Assembly: GCF_020866965.1 (NCBI RefSeq)
Contig: NZ_JAJATX010000005.1
Location: 62,001 to 126,000 of the forward strand
Direction of reading: 5' to 3'
Length of the DNA: 64,000 bases
Source of the DNA: Microvirga roseola
GTDB lineage: Bacteria > Pseudomonadota > Alphaproteobacteria > Rhizobiales > Beijerinckiaceae
Part shown: piece after piece, positions 50,604 to 58,173 of the stretch
How positions within the stretch are numbered: the first letter of the stretch is position 1
Layout of the letters: every line of letters begins with the position of its first letter
Translations under genes and position numbers: made by a program
The notes under the pieces: model-generated
Seen by the model: only the letters and a program-made list of their open reading frames with translations
What the model was told of the DNA's origin: nothing
Databases searched by the model: none

Positions 50604-51569
50604 ATGAAGCGTTCGCACGCTATCGCTTTGTCTTGCACCGGTCTGTTCCTGACATCTTCCTCATCTTTGTATGCAGCCGATCTGGCGGCGAATTGGCGGA
50701 GGCCAGTTCAACAATGCGTGCCGGCGGTTCCCAATCCGTCAGCCTATGGCGATTGCCGCGTTCGCATCATCCGGGGCGAGGAGACCTGCAGCTGCGCGCT
50801 CGTCCCGCAGGCGCATCCTGGACTCGGGCCCGACGTGACCGCCACCGGCTCGGTGAATGTCGCCCCCGCTCCCTTGGGCCGCCTTGGACCCGTCGGCGCT
50901 CCGCCGGCCGTCCGCTTCTCGGATAGCCACTACATGTACAACGATGGCTGGGTGAACCCCGCAACCGGATTGCCCGGCCGTCAGGCTGGAGGCTCGGGAG
51001 GAGGCACTGTCGCTGACAGCCGAGGCGATGGCGGCGACAACGGTGGCGGCGGCGCAGGCGGCGGAGGCGCAGGCGTCGGAAATGCCGGCGGAGGCGGTAG
51101 CGGCGGAGGGAACTCCGGCGGCGGAGGCTCTGGCGGAGGAAGCGGCGGCAGTTCCGGAGGGGGCGGGAACACCGGGGGTGGCAATTCCGGAGGGAACTCG
51201 AACGGAGGCGACACCGGCGGGAACGACGGCGGCTCCGGAAATGATGGTGGCACCGGCGGAAACGGCGGAAACGGCGGCGACACCGGCAACGGCGGCGATA
51301 ATGGTGGCGACACCGGGAACGGCGGCAATGATGGCGGCGATACCGGTAACGGTGGCGACAATGGAAACGGGGGAGATAACGGCGGCAATGACGGTGGCCA
51401 TGGAGACGGCCACGGCGGTGGACACCACGGTGGCGGGCATGGCGGTGGACATCATGGAGGTGGACACGGCGGCGGCCACCACGGGGGCGGTCATGGCGGC
51501 GGACACCACGGAGGCCATGACGGACACGGTGGTGGTCATGGCGGAGGAAAAGGCGGCAAGAACCGCTAA
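50604..51569 (+). CDS. Secreted Gly/Asn/His-rich repeat protein
   Basis: A 321-residue exported protein: signal peptide about 1-25 (cleavage near SLYA-AD), a non-repetitive part to about 125 with four cysteines (QQC, GDC, ETCSC), then about 190 residues of low complexity. First come Gly/Ser/Ala repeats, then Gly/Asn/Asp/Thr repeats, then residues 269-304 as four exact copies of a 9-residue unit GHGGGHHGG and a His/Lys tail. Sixteen histidines in the last 58 residues suggest metal binding or a surface matrix role. No family recognised. It is preceded by an AT-rich 215-base gap and has an AGGTGA ribosome site. Confidence 0.8.
   Translation: MKRSHAIALSCTGLFLTSSSSLYAADLAANWRRPVQQCVPAVPNPSAYGDCRVRIIRGEETCSCALVPQAHPGLGPDVTATGSVNVAPAPLGRLGPVGAPPAVRFSDSHYMYNDGWVNPATGLPGRQAGGSGGGTVADSRGDGGDNGGGGAGGGGAGVGNAGGGGSGGGNSGGGGSGGGSGGSSGGGGNTGGGNSGGNSNGGDTGGNDGGSGNDGGTGGNGGNGGDTGNGGDNGGDTGNGGNDGGDTGNGGDNGNGGDNGGNDGGHGDGHGGGHHGGGHGGGHHGGGHGGGHHGGGHGGGHHGGHDGHGGGHGGGKGGKNR
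51408..51515 (+). repeat. Four tandem 27-bp units encoding GHGGGHHGG
   Basis: Four consecutive 27-base units encode the identical nonapeptide GHGGGHHGG. The units differ from each other only at wobble positions (for example GGC/GGG/GGA/GGT and CAC/CAT), so the peptide is conserved while the DNA has drifted. This points to selection on the protein rather than a recent slippage event. Confidence 0.85.
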
Positions 51570-51589
51570 GACCACATAGTTGGCCCAAG

Positions 51590-51616
51590 GCTCCCGGCTG
51601 TCACGCAGCCGGGAGC
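51590..51616 (+). terminator. Strong hairpin after the Gly/His-rich gene
   Basis: GCTCCCGGCTG (51590-51600) is the perfect complement of CAGCCGGGAGC (51606-51616) with a 5-base loop. It follows the stop of the repeat protein by 20 bases. The T-run (cgtttt) is displaced by a few bases, so it is terminator-like rather than canonical. Confidence 0.6.
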
Positions 51617-51644
51617 ACGTCGTTTTCAGGTCAAGTGTGTCGCG

Positions 51645-51719
51645 TCACCACGCGCGCAGGGTCAGGCCCTGCACAATGATGGTGAAGATCACCACAGCAC
51701 AGGTCGCAGCCAGTATTGA
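51645..51719 (-). pseudogene. Remnant of a CPA1-type Na+/H+ antiporter C terminus
   Basis: On the minus strand, 24 codons ending in TGA at 51645 read ILAATCAVVIFTIIVQGLTL plus RAW. The AVVIFTIIVQGLTL segment is the conserved last transmembrane helix of NhaP/CPA1 sodium-proton antiporters. Two TAG codons directly precede it in frame and no start is nearby, so this is a broken-gene fragment about 10 bases from the SDR stop. The call rests on one short motif. Confidence 0.5.
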
Positions 51720-51730
51720 CTACTAAGCCT

Positions 51731-52714
51731 TCAGCGGGACGATCGCATGCCGAGCACTGCCGTGGTTCCGGCCACCAGGGTCGCGGCGGCAAGGGCGAAG
51801 CCGAGATAGCGCGAGCGCCCTGAACGTCCCCTCCTCCGACGCAGGCCTCCGCTGACGCTGCGGCCTTGTGGAGATGAGCGCATCACGGTCCCTTCCGTCC
51901 TGGAGGCGGGCTCCGCATTCCTGAGATAGCGGCGCATCGCGACGCCCATCAGATGCTCGGTCGGGCCCGGCGCCAGGGCATAGGCGATCTGCGCAGCCCG
52001 GGCGGGCCAGCCAACCGCGGTCTCGTCTCTGGGATGAGCGACAAGGCCTATGAAGGTTTCCGCCACATCCTCCGGCGCATAGATCGTGCCCCCCGGCTCG
52101 AGGACGCGCCCGGAAACATTCGCGCCATGAGAGAAGCCAGGCGTGTCCACGATAGCGGGAAAAACGGCGCAGACATGGATCTCCGGATAGTCCTCGAGTT
52201 CCTGCCGGATGCTGGCGGTGAATCCGCGCAGGCCGAACTTGCTGGCCGTATAGGCCGCCGCGAAGGGCATCGGCGCCCACCCGCCCAGGGAGATGTTGTT
52301 GATGAGAGTACCGTGCCCCTGCCGCTGGAAAACCGGCAGCACGGCGGCTGTTCCGTACATGGTCCCGAGCAGATTGGTCTCGATCACGCGCCGATGCAGT
52401 TCGATCCGCGCCTGCGTGTAGGATCCGAAGACGCCGATGCCGGCATTGTTGATCCAGATGTCGATTCCACCGTAGGCGTCGATAGCGGCCCTCGCGAGCT
52501 GGGTGACGGCGTCCGCATCCGTGACATCGGTCGGAACAACGATGGCCTCTCCGCCGAACTGCTCGCACTCCTTCGCCACATCGCGCAACACATTCTCGCG
52601 GCGGGCAGCAAGAACGAGGTTGGCGCCGCGTTGGGCGAAGGCACGCGCCGCAGCGCGGCCGATGCCGCTCGATGCGCCGGTGATCACGACGACGGCTCCG
52701 GTGAGGTCAGGCAT
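51731..52714 (-). CDS. SDR family oxidoreductase with C-terminal membrane tail
   Basis: A 327-residue short-chain dehydrogenase. TGASSGIGRAAARAFAQRGA (cofactor), NNAGIGVFGSYT and the YTASK catalytic pair are intact in the first 250 residues. The last 70 residues are unusual: a basic stretch (SGGLRRRRGRSGRSR) followed by a hydrophobic helix (YLGFALAAATLVAGTTAVLG), which would fix the enzyme to the membrane face. Substrate unknown. It is next to an antiporter remnant on the same strand. Confidence 0.88.
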   Translation of the reverse strand: MPDLTGAVVVITGASSGIGRAAARAFAQRGANLVLAARRENVLRDVAKECEQFGGEAIVVPTDVTDADAVTQLARAAIDAYGGIDIWINNAGIGVFGSYTQARIELHRRVIETNLLGTMYGTAAVLPVFQRQGHGTLINNISLGGWAPMPFAAAYTASKFGLRGFTASIRQELEDYPEIHVCAVFPAIVDTPGFSHGANVSGRVLEPGGTIYAPEDVAETFIGLVAHPRDETAVGWPARAAQIAYALAPGPTEHLMGVAMRRYLRNAEPASRTEGTVMRSSPQGRSVSGGLRRRRGRSGRSRYLGFALAAATLVAGTTAVLGMRSSR

Positions 52715-53055
52715 AGGGGCGTCTCCTGAGGCTGGGACTGACAGTCGGGCACTCGGTACAAACCCGGCACTCCCGACATCTATTCCTGCACCAGATCAAT
52801 GCTTCAGACGTGATGGGGAGAGTTTCGCGCCGAGATCATGGGCGAGATCATGGGAAAGCGGTCGGCGATATGATCAGCAGCAGAATGATCGCTGCAATCG
52901 CCGCCGCCAGCATGATCCAGACCCGCGTGCTCATCCCGTTCTCCACTTCCGTTGGCCAGCGCGGCAGCACCCGCCGGGCGCCTGCCTCTCAGGCGGAACA
53001 GTTTGGCCGTGCTCGTGTTCCCATCGGCAGGATCGTCCTGCCAAGGAGTACTGTA
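52715..53055. other. Gap with one tiny candidate ORF
   Basis: Between the divergent SDR and DUF3309-like genes there are about 340 bases. Besides a possible 28-residue membrane peptide on the minus strand (listed) I find no convincing gene or structured RNA. The direct repeat GAGATCATGGGCGAGATCATGGG lies near 52832-52854 and is written here only as two copies of GAGATCATGGG. Confidence 0.5.
52848..52934 (-). CDS. Candidate 28-residue membrane peptide
   Basis: ATG at 52934 has GGAG 6 bases upstream and encodes 28 residues, mostly hydrophobic (WIMLAAAIAAIILLLIISP), stopping at 52848. Size and plan match small single-helix membrane peptides. It is too short to rule out chance, but ribosome site plus a full helix make it worth listing. 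Confidence 0.4.
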   Translation of the reverse strand: MSTRVWIMLAAAIAAIILLLIISPTAFP

Positions 53056-53211
53056 TTGCTGCCCTATAGTGCCATTCTCATCGGCGTCGTCGTGTTCTTC
53101 ATTATCGCGACAGTGCCCGTCTGGCCGTACAGCCGGACGTGGGGGCTCTGGCCCAGCGGCGCACTCGGTCTCCTCCTCGTCATCCTCGTCGGCCTGCTCG
53201 TCTTGGGGTGA
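53056..53211 (+). CDS. DUF3309-like small membrane protein, TTG start
   Basis: A 51-residue protein with two hydrophobic segments around the motif VPVWPYSRTWGLWPSG, which matches the DUF3309 pattern (xPxWPxSxxWGxxPSGxLG) common in Proteobacteria. The TTG at 53056 is chosen because AAGGAG lies exactly 7 bases upstream; the open frame continues upstream without family similarity. Function of the family is unknown; members are often stress-linked membrane peptides. Confidence 0.75.
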   Translation: MLPYSAILIGVVVFFIIATVPVWPYSRTWGLWPSGALGLLLVILVGLLVLG

Positions 53212-53428
53212 TCCGCCTCGCCCGTCGGCGAATTCTCCTGCCCTGCCCCCGCCGAACCTGAACTTGGTACCCCAGCGAACGATGGCGGCGCAGACCTCGC
53301 ACTGCGGCGCAAAACCGGCGATCCGCCGGGCCTGGATGCTGGAACTCCACAAGCTCCGTCAGGCTTGAGCTTTTGTTGATGCTTTAAGAGCGAGAGCGCC
53401 GCAGGCGCCGGAGATCAATGAAGCTGCC

Positions 53429-55354
53429 ATGACGGATCCTGCCTCACTCGCGTCGAAACAGAACTCGCCACCGGCAGCATCCACAGGCCTCGAGCAGGAG
53501 GCCAAGCTTGCACGCCCGGATCACCTGGAAACCGCGGGACCGCCACGCCGCAGCGGAGGGTCCGGGGGCCGGAAGGACGGGGAGAACGTCGCCCGCGAGA
53601 TGTACGTGCTGTTTCGCGACATGGTCCAAGGCCGTAAGGGCTGGCCCATGCTGCGCCTGGCCCTGGCGATCCTCGTCATTCTCATCGGCAACATGATCGG
53701 CCAGGTGCGCCTCAATGAGTGGAACGGCGCCTTCTTCGATGCGGTCGAGAAGCGGAACTCGAACGCCTTTTCGTGGCAGCTGGTGGTGTTTCTGGGCATC
53801 ATCGCCTTCCTGCTGACGATGGTGGTCGCGCAGACCTGGCTGCAGGAGCGGCTCAAGATCCGCCTGCGCGAGTGCCTGACCCATATTCTCCTCGATCTCT
53901 GGCTAAGGCCGAACCGGGCTTATCAGCTTGGGCTCGTCGGACAGGCCGGCGCGCAGCCCGACCAGCGCATGCAGGAGGATTGCCGCCTTTTCTCCGAGTT
54001 CACGACCGAGCTCGGGGTCGGCATGCTCCAGGCGCTGATGCTCCTCGTCAGCTTCATCGGGGTGCTCTGGACGCTTTCCTCCTACGCGACCTTCATGATC
54101 AACGGCGAGGAAGTCGTCATTCCCGGCTACATGGTCTGGGTCGCCATCGGCTATGCGGGCATCGGTTCGGGTCTCACCTGGCTCGTGGGTCGCCCGCTGA
54201 TCCGCCTCAACACGCTTCGCTATGCCAGGGAGGCCGACCTGCGCTTCGCTCTGGTGCGGGTGAACGAGAGCGCCGAGAGCGTGGCGCTCTACTCGGGCGA
54301 GCCGGACGAGCGAAGAAGCCTCGACCGTGTCGTCGACACGGTCCTGCATGCGACGCGCAGGCTGTCGGGCGCCCTTGCTCGTCTGACCTGGATCACCTCG
54401 GGCTACGGTTGGCTCGCCATCGTGGTGCCGATCCTGGCGGCAGCGCCCGGCTATTTCACGGGGCAGCTGACCTTCGGCGAGCTGATGATGGTGGTCGGGG
54501 CCTTCAATCAGGTGCAGGCTGCACTTCGCTATTTCGTCGACAATTTCCCGAAGATCGCCGATTGGCGCTCCGCGGTTCTGCGCGTCGCCACCTTCCGCCA
54601 GGCTGCGCTCGACCTCGACCGCGTCATCGAGGAGAACCGGCGCATCGAAATTCGCCGCCATCCTCAGGATTGGCTGAGCTTTGAAAATCTCTCGATTGCG
54701 CTGAGCGATGGCAGCATCATCATCGAGGACGCCACCGCCGAGGTCCAGATCGGAGAGCGGGTGCTGATCGTCGGCGAGTCGGGCTCGGGAAAGAGCACCC
54801 TGTTCCGGGCCATCGCCAGCCTCTGGCCGTGGGGGTCGGGGGTGATTCAGATCCCGCAGCCCGAGTACATGATGTTCCTGCCGCAGCGCCCCTATCTGCC
54901 GCTCGGAACCCTTCGCGCCGCCCTGTGCTATCCCGCGGCTCCGGGCACCTTCAACGACGAAATGGTCAAGGCCGCCCTGGAGCGCTGCGGGCTTGCCGAT
55001 TTCATCGGCCACCTGGACGAGGAGAAGCGCTGGGACCAGTCGCTGTCCCTCGGCCAGCAGCAGCGGGTTGCCTTTGCGCGCGTTCTCCTGCACAAGCCGC
55101 GCTGGGTCTTCATGGACGAGGCGACGTCTGCCCTCGACGACGATAACCAAGCCTCCATGCTGGCGCTCTTCGAAGACGAACTCGCCGGCGCTTCGGTGCT
55201 CTCCATCGGCCACAGGCCGGGCCTGGAGGAATTCCACACCCGCACCCTCCACATCCGCAAGACGCGCGAGGGCGCGGTGCTACTCGCAAGGCCGCGCCCG
55301 CAGCCGCGACCCTTCGCCGACTGGCTGCGGCGGCTGCGCCCGAGATCGGGCTAG
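53429..55354 (+). CDS. ABC transporter ATP-binding protein/permease (YddA/SbmA-BacA-like fused type)
   Basis: A 641-residue half-transporter. After a roughly 60-residue hydrophilic N-terminal tail come about six membrane helices of the SbmA/BacA-like fold (WLQERLKIRLRECLTHILLDLWLRPNRAYQL) to about residue 390, then an ATPase: Walker [10 protein letters not shown] at about 449-457, signature SLGQQQRVAFARV, Walker B WVFMDEATSALDD. It resembles YddA and peroxisomal ABCD proteins. Substrate may be an acyl-CoA-like or peptide/vitamin compound. Its TAG stop overlaps the stop of the convergent DedA gene. Confidence 0.9.
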   Translation: MTDPASLASKQNSPPAASTGLEQEAKLARPDHLETAGPPRRSGGSGGRKDGENVAREMYVLFRDMVQGRKGWPMLRLALAILVILIGNMIGQVRLNEWNGAFFDAVEKRNSNAFSWQLVVFLGIIAFLLTMVVAQTWLQERLKIRLRECLTHILLDLWLRPNRAYQLGLVGQAGAQPDQRMQEDCRLFSEFTTELGVGMLQALMLLVSFIGVLWTLSSYATFMINGEEVVIPGYMVWVAIGYAGIGSGLTWLVGRPLIRLNTLRYAREADLRFALVRVNESAESVALYSGEPDERRSLDRVVDTVLHATRRLSGALARLTWITSGYGWLAIVVPILAAAPGYFTGQLTFGELMMVVGAFNQVQAALRYFVDNFPKIADWRSAVLRVATFRQAALDLDRVIEENRRIEIRRHPQDWLSFENLSIALSDGSIIIEDATAEVQIGERVLIVGESGSGKSTLFRAIASLWPWGSGVIQIPQPEYMMFLPQRPYLPLGTLRAALCYPAAPGTFNDEMVKAALERCGLADFIGHLDEEKRWDQSLSLGQQQRVAFARVLLHKPRWVFMDEATSALDDDNQASMLALFEDELAGASVLSIGHRPGLEEFHTRTLHIRKTREGAVLLARPRPQPRPFADWLRRLRPRSG

Positions 55355-55953
55355 GCCGCCTTGGGACGGAAAGTGATGACCCGGTAGAGATACCAGAGCA
55401 CGGCAAGACCGATGATGACGTTCGTGATGGGGTTAAGCCAGCCCGATACGGCCTGGTATTGCGATCCGAGGAGATAGCCGGCCCCCGCCAGGAGCGAGAC
55501 CCAGAAGAGGGTTCCCACGGTGGAGTAGAGCAGAAAGCGGCCCAGACCCATCGCCACGATCCCGGCGGGAACGGAGATCAGGGTCCGTACGGCGGGGATC
55601 AGGCGCCCGATGAGGACGGCCTTTCCACAGTGGCGTTCGAAGAAGCGCTGGGTCCGGTCGAGTTCCTCCGGCGTCAGGGTCAGCCAGCGCCCATGACGGG
55701 CGGCAAAGGACCTCAGGCGTTCCAAACCGATCCAGCGCCCGAGAAAATACCAGACGGTCGTGCCGGCGACGGAGCCGATGCTCCCGGCCAGAATGACGCC
55801 GACGAGGCTGAGGCTTCCCTGCTTTGCGGTGAATCCGGCGAGCGGCATGATGATTTCGGACGGAATGGGCGGAAACACGTTCTCGGCCAGCATCAGGAAT
55901 GCTATGCCGAAATAGCCGCTCGTCTCGACGAAGCCCGTGATCCAGTCGAACAT
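55351..55953 (-). CDS. DedA family inner-membrane protein
   Basis: A 200-residue membrane protein of the DedA/SNARE-associated family. The signatures are FPPIPSEIIMPLAGF near the start, then FLGRWIG and the late GRLIPAVRTLISVPAGI amphipathic segment. DedA proteins flip or recycle phospholipid carriers and support proton-motive-force homeostasis. The start ATG at 55953 has AGGAGA upstream. Convergent with the ABC gene and divergent from the respiratory island. Confidence 0.9.
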   Translation of the reverse strand: MFDWITGFVETSGYFGIAFLMLAENVFPPIPSEIIMPLAGFTAKQGSLSLVGVILAGSIGSVAGTTVWYFLGRWIGLERLRSFAARHGRWLTLTPEELDRTQRFFERHCGKAVLIGRLIPAVRTLISVPAGIVAMGLGRFLLYSTVGTLFWVSLLAGAGYLLGSQYQAVSGWLNPITNVIIGLAVLWYLYRVITFRPKAA

Positions 55954-56198
55954 TCAGCCTCTCCTTTGCAGTCTGACGGTTTCTCTTCAGGCGCGACCAT
56001 TCCATGGCGGCAGGCACTTCGGTGGAATGGGTCGTCGGAGCGATGGTTCCAGTGAAGCTGCAGAGCGTCTGGCCCGGATCGCCGGCGCAGAATCGTCCGC
56101 TACCGTACGGAGCAGCAAGAAGCTGTGCCGTGTCCGACGGAACAAGCGGGGCAGCAATTGGTTCCCTCTCACAGCCCGTCCGGTCACAGGAAACAAGT

Positions 56199-57023
56199 GT
56201 GCCTGCCATTCACCCCAGCATCGCCTTCGCGGCCCTTGCGGCCGGTCTTCTATTCGTGACGGTTGGGCAGGCCCAGGACGGGCGCATCCAGACCATCGAG
56301 GCCTATGATGTCCGCAATGCCGACCTCGAGCGCGGGCGCGCCGTCGTGGTCGGAGCCTATGCGGTACCGCCGGGCCTGGATGCCGGCGAGGGCCGCCCCC
56401 CGATCCGCCCTGCCGAAGGCGCGTGCTTCCGCTGTCATGGAATCGATGGGCGGGGCGACAGGGCCGCCATCTTTCCGCGCCTGACCGATCAGACCTTCAA
56501 GTACCTCTACGATTCCCTCAAGGACTACGCGTCCGGCGTCCGGCAGAACGAGATCATGGGCCCCATCGCCAGGGCCCTGACAGACAGGCAGATGCGGGAT
56601 GTGTCGGCCTATTACGCGGCCCAGAAGGAGGCCGATTATCCGCCGCCCGAGAGGGTCGATCCGGAAGTCCTACAACTCGGAGCGGCTCTTGCCGCCATCG
56701 GCAATGCCCAGCGCGGCGTGCAGGGCTGCATCAACTGCCACGGACCGGACGGCATCGGCCTGCCGCCGACATATCCTTATCTGGCCGGTCAGTACGCCGC
56801 CTATCTCGAGGCGCAGATGCTGGCCTGGAAGACGGGCCGGCGGAAAGGCGATGGCTTCGGGATCATGGAGAACATTTCCAAGCGCCTGACCGACGAGGAG
56901 ATCCATGCGGTCTCGCAGTACTACGCCTCGATCCGTCCTCCCGTCGTTACGCCGGAGATCGCGGAGACCGGAGCGCCGATGACGCCGCTGCCCATCGTTC
57001 CCGTCCAACCAGTGAGGAGGTGA
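56199..57023 (+). CDS. Diheme cytochrome c, copy 1 of the GMC-dehydrogenase island
   Basis: A 274-residue periplasmic cytochrome with signal peptide (residues 1-25, ending GQAQ). Heme sites CFRCH at 76-80 and CINCH at 177-181 are 101 residues apart. GTG at 56199 with AGGA 7 bases upstream gives a clean signal peptide; the frame is open earlier without one. It closely resembles the second diheme cytochrome at 59940 (shared DYAxGxRxNxIMGPIA, NCHGPxGIG, YPYLAGQYA), which has identical heme spacing. It probably receives electrons from the GMC enzyme. Confidence 0.88.
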   Translation: MPAIHPSIAFAALAAGLLFVTVGQAQDGRIQTIEAYDVRNADLERGRAVVVGAYAVPPGLDAGEGRPPIRPAEGACFRCHGIDGRGDRAAIFPRLTDQTFKYLYDSLKDYASGVRQNEIMGPIARALTDRQMRDVSAYYAAQKEADYPPPERVDPEVLQLGAALAAIGNAQRGVQGCINCHGPDGIGLPPTYPYLAGQYAAYLEAQMLAWKTGRRKGDGFGIMENISKRLTDEEIHAVSQYYASIRPPVVTPEIAETGAPMTPLPIVPVQPVRR

Positions 57024-57026
57024 GCC

Positions 57027-57344
57027 GTGAGAAAATTTCTTTACGCAGTTGCCGCCTTCGCGCTGCTCACGATGCCAGTGCCCGCCATTGCCCAGCAAAA
57101 TCTCGGAGGCAGCCTCAGTCAGGACCGCCAGGGAGGGTCGGGCCAGTCGACGCAGGCCGAGACCGCGCAGGTTGGCGCCGGAACGACCAACGGGACCACC
57201 ACCGGCTACAGCGGACCGAAGGATTCCACCAGCGACGTGCGCGGAGAGAACACTTTGCCCCCGCTGCCCGGCCCGCAGCTCTGCGACGCCTACAGGGATC
57301 AGCCCTTCTACCAGTCCTGCCTGTGGGTGACGCTCAGGAATTGA
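57027..57344 (+). CDS. Secreted hypothetical protein (105 aa) in the respiratory island
   Basis: A 105-residue protein starting at GTG 57027, 3 bases after the cytochrome gene. Signal peptide about 1-22 (MPVPAIAQQ). The mature part is rich in Gln, Gly and Thr and ends in PGPQLCDAYRDQPFYQSCLWV, with two cysteines 13 residues apart that could form a disulfide. No family recognised. Its operon position suggests an accessory to the dehydrogenase or cytochrome. Confidence 0.75.
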   Translation: MRKFLYAVAAFALLTMPVPAIAQQNLGGSLSQDRQGGSGQSTQAETAQVGAGTTNGTTTGYSGPKDSTSDVRGENTLPPLPGPQLCDAYRDQPFYQSCLWVTLRN

Positions 57345-57364
57345 GCACCAGGAGAGAAAGAAAC

Positions 57365-58162
57365 ATGACCGAAAAACTCTCTCGTCGCGATCTCCTCCGG
57401 GCCGCCGGAGCAGCCGGCGTTGCAGCCACCGTGCCGGAGGCCGCCGCAGCCGAGGCGGGTCATCAGCAGGTTGCCCAGGCGAATGCCCCCGCCACCGTCA
57501 CCCTCTCGCCGGCGCCGCAGCAGAGTCCGACGGTCGAAACAGGCGTGCTGTTCTTCTTCAACGATCAGGAGGCAGCCTTCGTCGAGGCGGCCGTGGAGCG
57601 GCTCATCCCTGCCGACCCGGAATGGCCGGGCGCCGCATGGGCCGGCGTCCTCAACTTCATCGACCGCCAGCTGGCCGGCGCCTACGGCGCGGGCGCACGC
57701 ATGTATCTCAAAGGCCCCTGGGCTCCAGACGCCCCGCCGCAGCAGGGTTATCAGCTTCGCTATGCGCCGGCCGAACTCTACCGGATCGGCATCGAGGAAA
57801 CCCGCCAGTATGTCCGGCAGGCTCATGGCGGCCGGGAGTTCTGGGAACTCGGCGAACCCGTGATGGACCAGGTTCTGGCAGGGCTCGAGAGCGGCGAGAT
57901 CCAGCTGCCTTCCATCCCCTCTCCGGTGTTCTTCGAAACCCTGCTTGCCAATACCGTCGAAGGCTTCTTCGCCGACCCCGCTTATGGCGGCAACCGGGAC
58001 ATGGTCGCCTGGCGCATGATCGGATTTCCCGGAGCCTATGCGCAGTACGTCGACCTCGTGGAGCTCTACGACCTGCCCTACACGCGCCCGCCCATCAGCA
58101 TCTCGAACCAGACCGCACGCCTCGAGCATCTCGCCGGGCATGACGGCCACGTCCACAAGTAA
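57365..58162 (+). CDS. Gluconate 2-dehydrogenase subunit 3 family protein (Tat signal)
   Basis: A 265-residue small subunit. A twin-arginine signal, SRRDLLRAAGAAG, lies at residues 6-18, followed by a linker and the subunit-3 core (FFNDQEAAFVEAAVERLIPAD, WAGVLNFIDRQLAGAYG, FFADPAYGGNRDMVAWRMIGFPGA). In such complexes this subunit carries the partner GMC flavoprotein, which lacks its own signal, through Tat. ATG at 57365 has AGGAGAG upstream. The GMC gene follows 11 bases later. Confidence 0.92.
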   Translation: MTEKLSRRDLLRAAGAAGVAATVPEAAAAEAGHQQVAQANAPATVTLSPAPQQSPTVETGVLFFFNDQEAAFVEAAVERLIPADPEWPGAAWAGVLNFIDRQLAGAYGAGARMYLKGPWAPDAPPQQGYQLRYAPAELYRIGIEETRQYVRQAHGGREFWELGEPVMDQVLAGLESGEIQLPSIPSPVFFETLLANTVEGFFADPAYGGNRDMVAWRMIGFPGAYAQYVDLVELYDLPYTRPPISISNQTARLEHLAGHDGHVHK

Positions 58163-58173
58163 GGGGATACCGA

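Noticed and set aside
51208-51399. RTX-type calcium-binding repeats in the secreted protein
   Set aside because: GGDTGNGGD-like units recall GGxGxD but the large hydrophobic residue required at the sixth-to-eighth position is absent throughout.
50739-51588. Long open frames in several other frames over the Gly/His repeat region
   Set aside because: Stop codons are rare in GC-rich three-base repeats, so all frames stay open. Only the frame starting at 50604 has a signal peptide and ribosome site.
53212-53428. A possible zinc-ribbon protein on the minus strand (CEVCAAIVRWG)
   Set aside because: Only one CxxC pair, no good ribosome site, and the frame continues as a shadow across the DUF3309-like gene.
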